From assembly GCA_963846855.1 (NCBI GenBank), contig CAWJXK010000008.1, forward strand, positions 1,956,440-2,020,439: a stretch of DNA of 64,000 nucleotides, read 5' to 3'. How positions within the stretch are numbered: the first letter of the stretch is position 1; each line of letters starts with the position of its first letter. The notes under the pieces were generated by a model that was not told the origin of the DNA, did not search any database, and was given only the letters and a program-made list of their open reading frames with translations. Made by a program: the position numbers and the translations under genes. This DNA comes from CAIWHR01 sp963846855 (GTDB lineage Bacteria > Pseudomonadota > Gammaproteobacteria > Burkholderiales > Casimicrobiaceae). This document shows positions 27,201 through 36,250 of this stretch, in pieces.

Positions 27201-28260
27201 CACTGCACAGGCGGGCTCCGGCACTGTCTCGGCGAGCGGGACAGTCGGTCTTTTTGCTGCCGGCCGTCCCGTGGACCTGAAGCTGACCGCGCGCAATGCG
27301 CGAGCGTTCGCGAGCGATCTCCTGACGGCCGATACGGACCTCGACCTGTCGTTGCGCGGCGAGGGCGCAACGCGGCTCGAAGTGATGGGCAAGATCAAGA
27401 TCAATCGTGCCGACATCAATATTCCCAACGCTCTGCCCCCTACCGTCGCCGTTCTCGATGTGCGGCGGCCCGGGCAGAAGGCACCGCCGCCTCCCTCCAC
27501 GCGCCCGATGGTCATCGGGCTGGATTTGACCGTGAATGGACCCCAGCAGGTGTTCGTGCGCGGCCGCGGCCTCGACGTTGAAACAGGCGGCGAACTGCGC
27601 GTCGCCGGCACCACCGCTGCACCGCAGATCAGCGGTGGTTTCGATATGCGGCGCGGCACGTTCGACTTAGGCGGCACTTCGCTCAGGTTCACGTCGGGCA
27701 AGGTGAGCTTCAATGGGACGGGACTCACGCAGAAGATCGATCCGACGCTCGACTTCGTGGCGGAAAGCAGCTCGGGCGGCATCACGGCGAAACTCCGGGT
27801 GACCGGCTACGCAGACGCACCGAGGATTGCGCTCACAAGCGTACCTGATCTGCCGCAGGACGAGATTCTGGCGCGCCTTCTCTTTGGGACGAATGTAAAG
27901 CAGCTTACGGCCCTTCAGGTCGTTCAAATCGGGGCGGCGCTCGTCTCGCTCACGGGATCGGGCAGCGGATTCAATCCGCTGCTGACGGCACAGAGGAGCC
28001 TGGGACTGGACCGACTTTCCGTGGGGAGCACGAGCACCGGCGGAACGACCGTGGAGGCCGGCCGCTATGTCTCCAGGAATGTCTACGTCGGCGCGAAACA
28101 AAGCACCTCGGGCTCGACCCAGGCGAAGGTCCAGGTCGACTTGACGAAGCATTTGAAGGTGCAGGCGACCGTGGGCACGGGCGGAACGACGGCACAGGGA
28201 ATCACGCCGGACAACGATCCCGGCAGCAGCATCGGACTGTTGTATCAGTTCGAGTACTGA
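24238..28260 (+). CDS. tamB: translocation and assembly module inner-membrane protein TamB
   Basis: A 1340-residue protein with an N-terminal membrane anchor (ILLSVTGVLMVLPVVLIML), a long beta-rich AsmA-like groove, and the C-terminal DUF490/TamB domain. Hallmarks of that domain seen here are TSVPDLPQDEILARLLFG, GRYVSRNVYVGAKQ and the final GLLYQFEY. It spans the periplasm and is thought to conduct lipids to the outer membrane with TamA. TGATG overlap with tamA indicates coupled translation. The gene is intact over 4 kb, in contrast to the error-rich stretches elsewhere. Confidence 0.93.
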   Translation: MARTIRILLSVTGVLMVLPVVLIMLVVLVANVDWGRRLLERTTAQLSGGQVVLTGVSGRFPDDLRVARVEFRDAQTLWLSADDVALQWSPSRLAGKLLQVQLLRAGRVELLRLPASRPSREETSEPLELPMRVDFTQVEINRLDIGAPLAGLPASVSLQGNVRAASLQEAEAALTVKRLDAPGSYQFSGHIDPTSVKIDLDLNEPSQGLLAGLANLPDLGAIAVQASVAGPRNSPAMHLAAAAGPLRASGVGTLDLAGRIIDLDVTASAPAMTPRQDVSWKEMSLQAHVHGPFTSLDATGQVHIDELRAGATQLRAFSADIKGNRGRVGMHAVLDRLRIPGSKPDLFESAPIDLRADVTLDDPTRPVTFALSHPLLSVQGSAKTAGKLSGALTISASALAPFAALAGVDLKGHATLDANITADDQSTKIELSGVVGVTGGATSLRALIGDGAKLAVSATWQAENIAIERLQLDGRTLRVFADGSVKRDIVDVNWKLALSDLAAVASPFSGRMEAQGRVQGMQDKLNLSADATGEVGTEGLPRGPIKASARLEGLPRAPAGRIDLNGSVDGSPLALAISLRQNTDGALLATIERAVWKSAHAEGKVTLRAGDHLPQGRVVMRIAQLSDLKAWMGQAVEGSVAADVDFTQSSGRAWARIQLDARDAAIGGSRIEHLTVTGRIEDPTTRPNVALQLVADNVVANGMTANARVQADGPLEALVLKLSSDLHNVVDAPTQITATATLDLPARQLALSALKARYRDQTAQLLAPARVSFGDGLAVDRLRVGMQQAVLEAAGRISPTLDLTGSLRNVTPALVKTFMPDLQAEGTMSVEARLLGATAQPKGTVRIIGSGLRMRGVAGPSVPAATLQASAELEGQSARVEAKFAGGSQLNLNASGRVPLSMTGPIDVHVEGKIDATIANPILEVNGRRVKGQISLDMAVSGNFAAPRIDGSARIAQGEIQDYTLGAHLTGVEALIQAADDGLRITSFTAQAGSGTVSASGTVGLFAAGRPVDLKLTARNARAFASDLLTADTDLDLSLRGEGATRLEVMGKIKINRADINIPNALPPTVAVLDVRRPGQKAPPPPSTRPMVIGLDLTVNGPQQVFVRGRGLDVETGGELRVAGTTAAPQISGGFDMRRGTFDLGGTSLRFTSGKVSFNGTGLTQKIDPTLDFVAESSSGGITAKLRVTGYADAPRIALTSVPDLPQDEILARLLFGTNVKQLTALQVVQIGAALVSLTGSGSGFNPLLTAQRSLGLDRLSVGSTSTGGTTVEAGRYVSRNVYVGAKQSTSGSTQAKVQVDLTKHLKVQATVGTGGTTAQGITPDNDPGSSIGLLYQFEY

Positions 28261-28415
28261 GTAGTCGCGTTGCAGCAGCCGATACGGAATTGCTGCGGGC
28301 CAGAGACGCCGACGGTCGCAATACCCGGAAATATGTCCTCGAGGGATTGGGCCGCTTTCCGGCGACCTCGGAAGAATTCACGCTCACCGGCAAAGTGTCG
28401 CCGGAAAAAGAGGTC

Positions 28416-28452
28416 GTTAACAGGTGCTTACCTGCTAACCATTGTGTTTTTT
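28416..28452 (+). terminator. rho-independent terminator after tamB
   Basis: GTTAACAGGT and ACCTGCTAAC pair as a 10-bp stem (one G-T) with a 4-base loop. A run of six T follows five bases after a short spacer at about 28447. It sits 155 bp after the tamB stop and directly abuts remnant B. Confidence 0.6.
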
Positions 28453-28500
28453 GGCTCCCCGACCTGGGCTCGAACCCGGGACCTGGGGATTTGCAGTCCA
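28452..28500 (-). repeat. tRNA-Asn 3'-half remnant B
   Basis: About 49 bases follow the 3' half of the intact tRNA-Asn (58189 onward) with roughly six mismatches. The T-stem carries a central mismatch and the anticodon position reads GCA instead of GTT. No 5' half follows, so it is not a functional tRNA. It lies in the same orientation as the other copies and separates the tamAB segment from the cyclase/patatin segment. Confidence 0.75.
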
Positions 28501-28832
28501 GAAGTCGAGCTCCCCGCAAAGCTAGGCGCAAAGCCAGTCTTCCCATTCTTGACTTGGTCTATTTTGCGGCACTTCCGACGACCTGCAGCCCCTCAAGGCC
28601 CGCGCTTCGGCGGTTAATAGACCAAGCCGGAACCAAATCAGTTGGCGACCCCGCAGAACACGCACGTGATGCAGCAACCCCTCGTCGCAAGCTACTGGTT
28701 GACTGTGCCGCGGACGGTGAGTGGTGAAGGAGTCGGCCGACTCGCCTTTTTTGCCCCGAGCTGCTGCCTCCGGTTGCACAAGCCGCGAGCGGCTCGCAGA
28801 ATGTGGTGCCAGGGTCATTCTGCGCCTACCCC
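28501..28832. other. 332-bp gap with no recognised gene
   Basis: This stretch lies between remnant B and the cyclase/STAND gene. No convincing gene, terminator or strong promoter was seen. It presumably holds the promoter of the downstream gene. Confidence 0.5.
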
Positions 28833-31496
28833 ATGCGTGCGACCCCTCGAACGGACCGCTTGCTGCCGACCGGCACGGTCACGTTCCTATTGACCGACAT
28901 CGAAGACAGCACTCGGCTGTGGGATACGCAGCACGCGGCGATGCAGCGGGCACTCGCCTACCACGATGCAATCATGCGCGAGGCTATCGAGGCAAACGAT
29001 GGTTTTCTTGTCAAGACCACCGGCGACGGTGCGCATGCGGCGTTTGCAACCGCGGCCAATGCGATCACCGCGTGCCTCGCCGCGCAGCGCGCGTTGAAGG
29101 AGCACGCCTGGGGTGAGCTGCGCATCAAATCCCGGATGGGCCTGCACAGCGGTGCGGCTGAGCAACGCGACGGTGACTACTATGGCCCCACGCTGAACCG
29201 CGCGGCGCGCCTGATGGCAGCAGCGCATGGCGGTCAGATCCTGCTGTCGCTGGCCACCGCCGAGTTGGTGCGCGACCATCTCCCTGCGGAGATCGGGCTG
29301 CGCGACATGGGCGAGCGGCGATTGAAAGACCTGATCCGCCCGGAGCGCGTTTACCAGGTGATCGCGCCTGACCTGCCGGCCGACTTCCCTCCGCTCAAGA
29401 CCCTCGACGCACGTCCCAACAATCTGCCGGCGCAGACGACGCCATTCATCGGTCGCGAAGCCGCGATTCATGCCATCAAGAAGCAATTGGCCGATGTCAA
29501 TGTGCGCCTGCTGACGCTCTCCGGGGTCGGGGGTACCGGAAAAACGCGCCTTGCATTGCAAGCTGCCGCGGATATGGTGGATAAATTTGAGCATGGCGTA
29601 TTTTTTGTCCCGCTCGCTGCGCTCAGCGACTCCACGCTGGTGTTGCAAACGGTCGCCCAAGCCTTCGCCGTGCGCGAAGCCGCCGGGAGGCCATTGCAGC
29701 AACAACTCAAGGAATACTTGCGCGAGAAGCAATTGCTCCTCGTGCTGGATAACTTCGAGCAAGTGATCGATGCCGCGCCACTGGTCACCGAGCTGCTGAC
29801 AATCGCGCCACGGCTGAAAGTATTGGTCACCAGCCGGGAAACGTTGCACCTGTACGGAGAAACAGATTTTCCGGTTCCGCCCTTGTCGCTCCCCGACCCG
29901 AAGCGGTTGCCGCCGCTGGAGCAACTCACGCGGTACGAAGCGGTGGCGTTGTTCATCGAGCGCGCGCTGGCCGTAAAGCCCGCCTTCGCGGTCACGAATG
30001 AAAACGCCCCTGCTATCGCCGAGATCTGCTATCGGCTCGACGGCTTGCCGCTGGCGATCGAACTCGCTGCGGCACGCGCGCGCGTATTGGCGCCGCAGAG
30101 AATGCTGACGGAGCTGAGCCATCGGCTGAGCTTTCTCATGGGCGGTGCGCGGGGACTGCCTGCCCGGCAGAAGACGCTGCGCGGCGCGATCGATTGGAGC
30201 CATGACCTGCTGACGGGTGACGAACAGAGGCTGTTCAGGCGGTTGGCTGTATTTGCCGAAGGGTGCACGCTGGAGGCGATCGAATCAGTCTGCAATGTCG
30301 AAAGCGATCTGACCGTTCTCGAAACCGTGGAATCGCTCGTCGGCAAGAATCTGCTGAAGCAGACTGATGGCCATGGTGAACCGCGTTTTTCGCTGCTCCA
30401 AACAATACGCGAATACGCAACGGAAAAACTGGTCGAGGCCGCGGATCGCGACGCAATCCGCGATCGGCATTTGGATTTCTATCTTGAGCTTGCGGACAAG
30501 GCGCGCAACAAACTCATTCGGGGCACATTCATTGAAGGGATCGAGGAGTTCGAGAGGGAGCGAGAGAACTTGCTGGCGGCACAAGAATGGTGCAACTCCG
30601 ACGCGCAACGGGCGAGTCGCGGACTGCGGCTGGTCTTCGATTTGCAAGGATATTGGGACCAATGCGCGCAGTACGGCGCCGGCTTACGACTGGCGACCAT
30701 CGCTCTGAATCATGCCGGCGCGGGCGCGCCGACCGTCGAGCGTGGACAGGCACTGCTGGCCGCCAGTCACCTCGCTTATCGGATGGGCCACTACGATCAG
30801 GCGCGGGACCATGCGGTGGAAGGCGTGGCAATCCTGCGCAATCAAGGTCCGCGTCCGCTGCTTGCCGACGCGCTCATCAGATTGGCCCATGCTCTGATCG
30901 CGCTCGAGGATATCAGTACGGCACAGCGGTACCTCGAAGAGCGGCTCGTTCTGGTGCGTGCGATCGGCGACGAGAGACGCATTGCCAGCACGTTGAATGC
31001 AATGGCCGACCTTTATCGGCTGGACAATAAGCTCGAGCTGGCGGCACCGCTCTACGAAGAGGCACTCACACTCGCGCTGAGAAAGTGCGATCCGCCGACG
31101 CTGGCCGTTTGCCAACTTAACCTGGCACTGGTTTCAGTCCTGCGCGGTGATCCCGCACGCGCACACACGCTGCTGCGGGATGCGTTGAGTTTGGTCGAGA
31201 AGACGTCCTTCAGGCATGTGGTCAGCATCGCGCTGGATGTCGCGTTTGCGCTGGCGGTCGCGCGTGGTGAATGGACGGTGGGGGCCCGCTTACTCGGAGC
31301 GTCTGAGGCCGAACAAGCGGAGATGCGACACCAGAGGGAAGCTGCGGACGCGGCAAGCATCGTACCGTACGCAGCACGCACGCGAGAGGCGCTCGGCGCC
31401 GCAGAGTTCTCAGCTGCTTACGCGGCGGGTCGCTCACTTTCGTACGACGATGCGCTGGCTGAGACTCTGGCGTGGTTGGATACCCGAGTCGTATGA
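28833..31496 (+). CDS. class III nucleotide cyclase fused to STAND (NB-ARC-like) ATPase and TPR repeats
   Basis: An 887-residue signalling protein. Residues about 10-170 form a class III cyclase domain with both metal Asp regions (LTDIEDSTRLW and KTTGDGAHAAF) and LNRAARLMAAA. Residues about 200-480 form a STAND NTPase with Walker A SGVGGTGKTRLAL, Walker B LLLVLDNFEQ, VTSRE and GLPLAIELAAARAR. The remainder is a helical TPR-like sensor. Such proteins are often annotated as cyclase-regulator ATPases. STAND switches oligomerise on ligand binding. ATG at 28833 was chosen; GTG at 28803 is possible. Island cargo, facing the pyrophosphatase and patatin genes. Confidence 0.85.
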   Translation: MRATPRTDRLLPTGTVTFLLTDIEDSTRLWDTQHAAMQRALAYHDAIMREAIEANDGFLVKTTGDGAHAAFATAANAITACLAAQRALKEHAWGELRIKSRMGLHSGAAEQRDGDYYGPTLNRAARLMAAAHGGQILLSLATAELVRDHLPAEIGLRDMGERRLKDLIRPERVYQVIAPDLPADFPPLKTLDARPNNLPAQTTPFIGREAAIHAIKKQLADVNVRLLTLSGVGGTGKTRLALQAAADMVDKFEHGVFFVPLAALSDSTLVLQTVAQAFAVREAAGRPLQQQLKEYLREKQLLLVLDNFEQVIDAAPLVTELLTIAPRLKVLVTSRETLHLYGETDFPVPPLSLPDPKRLPPLEQLTRYEAVALFIERALAVKPAFAVTNENAPAIAEICYRLDGLPLAIELAAARARVLAPQRMLTELSHRLSFLMGGARGLPARQKTLRGAIDWSHDLLTGDEQRLFRRLAVFAEGCTLEAIESVCNVESDLTVLETVESLVGKNLLKQTDGHGEPRFSLLQTIREYATEKLVEAADRDAIRDRHLDFYLELADKARNKLIRGTFIEGIEEFERERENLLAAQEWCNSDAQRASRGLRLVFDLQGYWDQCAQYGAGLRLATIALNHAGAGAPTVERGQALLAASHLAYRMGHYDQARDHAVEGVAILRNQGPRPLLADALIRLAHALIALEDISTAQRYLEERLVLVRAIGDERRIASTLNAMADLYRLDNKLELAAPLYEEALTLALRKCDPPTLAVCQLNLALVSVLRGDPARAHTLLRDALSLVEKTSFRHVVSIALDVAFALAVARGEWTVGARLLGASEAEQAEMRHQREAADAASIVPYAARTREALGAAEFSAAYAAGRSLSYDDALAETLAWLDTRVV

Positions 31497-31720
31497 ACGG
31501 GCGGACCGCCTAAGATGCGCGGCGTAAGTTCCAGGATCGCAGCGTGCCCGGGCTCGAGCCGTTCCTTCCCTTTCTTACGACCCGCTCTCGGGATTTCTCC
31601 GACTTTCGGACAACGCGCTGGAATTCGTTAGTGATTTTGCGCGTCGACATGCGCCGTGGCCGGGCAGCCATGGCCCAACGTAGTACACCGCCGCGGCGTT
31701 GATCGAAGCCACTCACCTGG

Positions 31721-32233
31721 TCAGAAGTCGACCGGTGGTCCACGCCACGAAGCGTCGCGCGGCCGGGCACGCGCAAGCGCATGCGTCACATCGCACCATC
31801 CCTCGCACGCGTTACGGCCAGGACGGCGCCGCCAAACATTCAATAGCCCCTTGCACGTTGCATAGAAGCTAAAGAATCCAAGGACCATTCGCCGCTCTGC
31901 TTCGGTCACACGGTGATTACTGCAGATCAGCTTGTCGTCCGTCATGCCGCGGTCCGTCAAGATCACGGCTCCCCAGGCCTTGACCCGTATGTGAGCACCG
32001 AGTGGAAGGCGCGGCCCAAGCACCAGCGCGTCGAGCAGATCGCCTTCAAGTCCTATATAGGCCGGTACCGAACCATAGTTGAACGGGCACGGCAGCGGAG
32101 AAATGAAATCCACGCGGCCCCTCGAGCCGCGTTTGATGAAGCTGCCGCGTGGAACCTCGATTACTACGTCTACCTCCGACCCCGAGGCCAATCCGTCACC
32201 ATCGATGGACCCATCGTCGTTTGCGTTTTTCAC
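31721..32233 (-). CDS. divergent inorganic pyrophosphatase family protein
   Basis: A 170-residue protein with the family I pyrophosphatase fold: VVIEVPRGSFIKR, FNYGSVPAYIG, EGDLLDALVL and LTDRGMTDDKLIC. Compared with the E. coli enzyme, the first Asp of the DGDPxD motif is Glu here. The Tyr-Lys pair near the end appears as FYATCK with the Lys replaced. The other metal Asp residues are kept. It may be an active but divergent enzyme that splits pyrophosphate to phosphate. The C-terminus is shortened and rich in Arg, Cys and Trp. It sits between the cyclase/STAND gene and the membrane patatin. Confidence 0.7.
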   Translation of the reverse strand: MKNANDDGSIDGDGLASGSEVDVVIEVPRGSFIKRGSRGRVDFISPLPCPFNYGSVPAYIGLEGDLLDALVLGPRLPLGAHIRVKAWGAVILTDRGMTDDKLICSNHRVTEAERRMVLGFFSFYATCKGLLNVWRRRPGRNACEGWCDVTHALARARPRDASWRGPPVDF

Positions 32234-32450
32234 ATTGCAACCTTAACCCAGTGTGACCGACTTCAGATGGCAAGAATCCTGGCGAGTGAATCCTGCTGCT
32301 ATCTCATAAGTGGCCGCTCTGGAGGTCAAGGTGCTGCAACCGCGGCTAGTTTGTCGTCAATGTCCGCGCGGAAGTCATGTGACAAGTGCGCGGATCAGCC
32401 AGCCGCAGCGACCAACCGGCGGTTGATCCGCCCCACCGACTCCCCCACGC

Positions 32451-35400
32451 TCAGGCCCGCGCGATTGAATCGACTATCTTTTCATCCTTCGCGGAATTCC
32501 ATTCTTGCTCGATTGCGGTGCACAGTTTCGCAATGTCATGCCGGATGGGTTCCACCGTATTGATCTCTGACGCCCTGGCGAATTTGTCCACGGCCGTGTT
32601 GCCTATGTGATATCCCAGCGAGCGATAGCTTTCGAACTCCGTTTCGTCGAACCATTGGTCGACCGTCCCCTGATGCGGAAAATTCGGATCAGTCTTGCGG
32701 TAATTAAGCACATCCGCGAGTTCCTTGCCGGTGAGCGAAGGCTTAATGTAGAGCAACGTGCCGTCCGGCGCACCAAGATCTACCTTGCCGTACAGGATCT
32801 TGCCCGCTACGCAATGCGCCTTGCTGAATTCCACCGCGGGCTCGCGATCGATCGTGCCGACATTGATGTCGATTTCGATGCTCAAGTCGGTGTAGCACTT
32901 GCGGATGGCGTTGCCCAGGTCTTCGAAATTCATTTTGCCGTCGGCGCCAGCGTCGACGACGACGATCAGGCGGCACCGTCGCCGTACCAGTTCATAGATC
33001 CCCAGGTTCTCGAAGTGTCCGCCGTCCGAGAGGTAAAGGAAGTCGGCGTCGGCGTCGGTCAATCCGAACAGTTCGGCGATAAGCCAAAACAGTCCGACTT
33101 GCGGACCCGAGTGCTTCCACAGCTTTTGCGAGCGCGGGTTGGGACACCAGCGGCCGAGCCGGACGTTGAAGATCGTCATCAGGAAGGCCAGGGGCGGCGA
33201 CGAGTGATAGCCCATGCTGGGGCTGACCGCGGCACCCGAGACCGCCATCGCCATGCCCAGCTTGGTCCCGGCGTCTTCGTCGTTGACGCGCGTATGCTTG
33301 GCGCCGAACTGCGCGGTCGGCCTGAAGCAACCCCGTGCAGCATGTTGGCTGGCTGTCGGCCCGCCCGCATAGGGCATGCTAGGCATCTCGAATCCGCAAA
33401 AGGCCGGCGTGAAGACGAACCCCGACGCCTTGCGCGTCTGCCATGCGAGTTCCTTGCCCTTCACGAGATTGAGCGCCGCGTTGACGATGTGATACGGCTT
33501 CTGAGTCTTAGCGCCGTCAGGCTTGAAGAACTCCTCGAAGCCCGGGTCGTCTTTCGGGTCGAAGGCGGTGAACGGATGTGGCCGGCGCTGCGTGCTGCTG
33601 GCGCCCAGGTACGCGCGCACCAGTCGGTTGCGATACATCATGTAAAGAGAAAACTTGTTGATGTCCACGCGCCACGCCAGCAGCAGTCCGACCACCAGGA
33701 ACGCGCCCATGATGATGAACAGGTGGCCCATGTTGCTGGCTTCGATGTCCCGAAGATAGCGGTCAATGTATTGCGGGAGATTGGCGTCTTGCAGATTCAT
33801 GCCTTCCATCCCCGTCGGCACCGAGGCAAAGTGCACGAGCGTCGCTATCGCCGTGACGATTCCCAGCGTGAAGACATACGGCGCAATTTGCGCGAGGAAC
33901 TCGAGCCAGGGCGTGCCTTTCCTGTCCCCCGTGGCCCTGCCTGCACCGGCGAGCACGCCGGCTATGGTTGTTCCCAGCCAGCCGCTGGCAATCACTGCGG
34001 CGCCCCACGCGGGCGCATTCGCGTTGATCCAGAACAGCGTCGGCGGTACGTAGAACGCAACCACGAACACTCCCATCCAGCTCAGGACCAGGATAATGGT
34101 CCAGCCACCCAAGCGGCTCCACCACTCGCGGCTGCTATCCGTGTAGAGACGCCCGATGAGGCCGACCAGCAGCACCATCGTGATGCCGAAAATGCACAGG
34201 AGGAGCGGCATACCGAAGCCGACCAGGTTGCTGGAGTGATTGAGCAGCATGCTCGCATGCACGCGCGGCTCGAGCCAGGCCAACGTCAGGAAGACCAGCA
34301 GCGAGCCGAGGCCCAAGGCAAGGATGGCAAACAGCAAATGCCCTAGGCCTTCCTTGCCCAGGTTCGTCCACTTCACCTTCTCCTGGTCCGATTGATCGCT
34401 GCGATATTGCGCCGTCGCCCAGCCGGCCAGCCAGACCAGGAAATAGACAATGCCGGGCAGCAGCGCGAATTCGAAGACACGACGTTTCTCGTCCCAGAGA
34501 AACTGGATGGTCGGCGGATCGCCGGGATCATAGAGCTCCTTGACGAACGGATCCCACGAGTCGTTGATGTCGCCCATCGCTTCCCACAAGCCGATGCTGC
34601 CGGCGAATCCGGCCAGCATCAGAGGCACCACGATGTGCCGGATGATGCTGCCTTGCGTCTGCGAAAAGATCGGGTCTCGGCTCTCGGGATCCGGCGTGAT
34701 GGAGATGCTGAGGGCGATGAAATACACGACCCACAGGAAGGCCGCCAGGCCGATCAAAAGGAACAGCATGCCATGCTGCCCCTTGTAGTTGGACACGAGC
34801 AACGTCAGGACGCGGGGCAGCACCAGGAACGCCGCCATCAACGCGATCAGGATGCTCAAGTTCAGCATCGTGTTGCGGACGTACGTGGCAATGACCGACC
34901 AGGTGTCGGCGCTGAACATGCCAGTCTTGGGTGTCAGGTAGTTGCTGTACTGGCGCAGGAACTTGATCTGGTCGGGCTCGTCCGTGACTGGCGCGGCTTT
35001 GGACCCGGGCGTCAACTTGGCCTCCAGAGTTACGATGTCGCCCTTTTCGTTGACAGTCTCTTCTTTGAGCCACTTCGAGAACCAGCCGCCGATGTAACCG
35101 CCGCCGGACACGGTGGACAGATAGTCGAAGTCCCGGAGCAGCTTGTGCTCGGCAAGCGCCTGCAGGATGCCGAGGTTGAACGTTGCGCTGCGGATGCCGC
35201 CGCCGGAGAATGCCAGCCCGGCCAGATTCAGATCGTGCGCGCGGCGGATGACTTCCGATTCAGCCGCGGGGCGAACACCCTCGTCAGTCGTTTGTCCGCG
35301 CAGGGCGTCGAGTTCGAACTGGAACGCTTCTGAAAACAGGCTGCCGGCCTGATCGTTGAGCTCGTTCCAGGTCGCCGTGTCGCACTCGCCATTCGGCGGA

Positions 35401-35558
35401 AGCTTCCGTGCCCGCTGGAATTCGATCAGCGCTTCGCGCAGGCTGTCGTCGAATTTCAGGGTCTGCTTGCCGGCAAACAGTCCGAGGCAGGCAAGCTTGC
35501 GCTGGATGTCGCCGATCCTTTCGCCCTGATCCCCTAGCATGAAGGTGACTTCGTTCAT
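32451..35558 (-). CDS. large membrane patatin with peptidoglycan-binding-like N-terminus
   Basis: A 1035-residue protein of unusual make-up. Residues about 5-70 resemble a PG_binding_1 domain (DIQRKLACLGLFAG, FQRARKLPPNGECDTATW). The patatin oxyanion loop FSGGGIRSATFNLG and nucleophile VSGGGYIGGW follow at about 115-160. Roughly ten hydrophobic helices occupy about 225-630. The catalytic Asp motif LSDGGHFENLGIYELV appears only at about 860. The lipase core is therefore interrupted by a membrane domain. It should hydrolyse lipids at the membrane. Regulation is not visible. It is convergent with the cyclase/STAND gene and next to the pyrophosphatase. Confidence 0.82.
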   Translation of the reverse strand: MNEVTFMLGDQGERIGDIQRKLACLGLFAGKQTLKFDDSLREALIEFQRARKLPPNGECDTATWNELNDQAGSLFSEAFQFELDALRGQTTDEGVRPAAESEVIRRAHDLNLAGLAFSGGGIRSATFNLGILQALAEHKLLRDFDYLSTVSGGGYIGGWFSKWLKEETVNEKGDIVTLEAKLTPGSKAAPVTDEPDQIKFLRQYSNYLTPKTGMFSADTWSVIATYVRNTMLNLSILIALMAAFLVLPRVLTLLVSNYKGQHGMLFLLIGLAAFLWVVYFIALSISITPDPESRDPIFSQTQGSIIRHIVVPLMLAGFAGSIGLWEAMGDINDSWDPFVKELYDPGDPPTIQFLWDEKRRVFEFALLPGIVYFLVWLAGWATAQYRSDQSDQEKVKWTNLGKEGLGHLLFAILALGLGSLLVFLTLAWLEPRVHASMLLNHSSNLVGFGMPLLLCIFGITMVLLVGLIGRLYTDSSREWWSRLGGWTIILVLSWMGVFVVAFYVPPTLFWINANAPAWGAAVIASGWLGTTIAGVLAGAGRATGDRKGTPWLEFLAQIAPYVFTLGIVTAIATLVHFASVPTGMEGMNLQDANLPQYIDRYLRDIEASNMGHLFIIMGAFLVVGLLLAWRVDINKFSLYMMYRNRLVRAYLGASSTQRRPHPFTAFDPKDDPGFEEFFKPDGAKTQKPYHIVNAALNLVKGKELAWQTRKASGFVFTPAFCGFEMPSMPYAGGPTASQHAARGCFRPTAQFGAKHTRVNDEDAGTKLGMAMAVSGAAVSPSMGYHSSPPLAFLMTIFNVRLGRWCPNPRSQKLWKHSGPQVGLFWLIAELFGLTDADADFLYLSDGGHFENLGIYELVRRRCRLIVVVDAGADGKMNFEDLGNAIRKCYTDLSIEIDINVGTIDREPAVEFSKAHCVAGKILYGKVDLGAPDGTLLYIKPSLTGKELADVLNYRKTDPNFPHQGTVDQWFDETEFESYRSLGYHIGNTAVDKFARASEINTVEPIRHDIAKLCTAIEQEWNSAKDEKIVDSIARA

Positions 35559-35783
35559 GGCACGGTTCCCCCCTGGAGATGCACGAAAGCGAATGCACGA
35601 CGATCATGCCATAGCGGTGAGGCTGCGGCTGCGAAATAATACGGACAGCCTGCGCGAATAGTCCGCCAACACGGCGGCCGCAATCAGTTCGCGCTATTCG
35701 GCGCATCCGACACGAATTCGCGCGTCATCGATCCTCACGTCACGAATTCGCAATCGGGACCGGTCGAGGCAAGGAATTAATTC

Positions 35784-35814
35784 TTGGCAGGCCCCGACCC
35801 CCACGCCGTACAAT
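35784..35814 (+). promoter_or_regulatory. candidate promoter of the rhodanese gene
   Basis: TTGGCA and TACAAT are separated by 19 bases, about 90 bp before the rhodanese start. The spacing is longer than ideal. The rest of the 347-bp gap 35559-35905 shows no gene. Confidence 0.35.
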
Positions 35815-35905
35815 TCCCCGGGGGCTTGTGAGACTTGTCCCCGCTATCCGATATCCCCAACTAATAGGCGATCCTGTTGGTCAGGCCAACCGCCGGCCTC
35901 AACTC

Positions 35906-36250
35906 ATGAACGCTTCCATGAACGCTGCCTCGATTACCCTCGAAGATGCCCGCGCGCAGGTGGCCGCTGGGACTGCGATCCTCATCGACATTCGCGAGCC
36001 TCATGAGCACGCCAACGGTGTGGCACCGGGTGCGCGACTGTTGCCAACGAGCCAGTTGAACCGACGATTCGGGGAGATCCCGACCGACGCGACCAGGGCC
36101 GTACTTCTGATCTGCCACACGCAAAACCGGTCCAGCGCAGTGCAGCGCGCACTGCGCAACATGAATGGCTACGATCACGTCTGGTACGTCGACGGCGGAA
36201 TGAGCGAGTGGGCACGACGGGGATGGCCGATGGTACGACCCGGCAGTTGA
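35906..36250 (+). CDS. rhodanese-like domain protein
   Basis: A 114-residue single-domain rhodanese. It has IDIREPHEHANGVAPGA and the active-site loop LICHTQNRSS, with a Cys placed to carry a persulfide, and ends in WYVDGGMSEWARRGWP. Such proteins move sulfane sulfur in the cytoplasm. Two in-frame ATG codons lie 12 bp apart (35906, 35918) and either may be used. It is the last gene before remnant C. Confidence 0.85.
   Translation: MNASMNAASITLEDARAQVAAGTAILIDIREPHEHANGVAPGARLLPTSQLNRRFGEIPTDATRAVLLICHTQNRSSAVQRALRNMNGYDHVWYVDGGMSEWARRGWPMVRPGS

Noticed and set aside
28452..28526. A possible tRNA-Cys (GCA at the anticodon position)
   Set aside because: There is no 5' half, acceptor pairing or D-arm, and the T-stem has a mismatch. 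It is a remnant related to tRNA-Asn.
32607..34346. A 579-codon plus-strand frame opposite the membrane patatin
   Set aside because: No domain, extreme Arg/His/Gln content and fully antisense to a supported gene.
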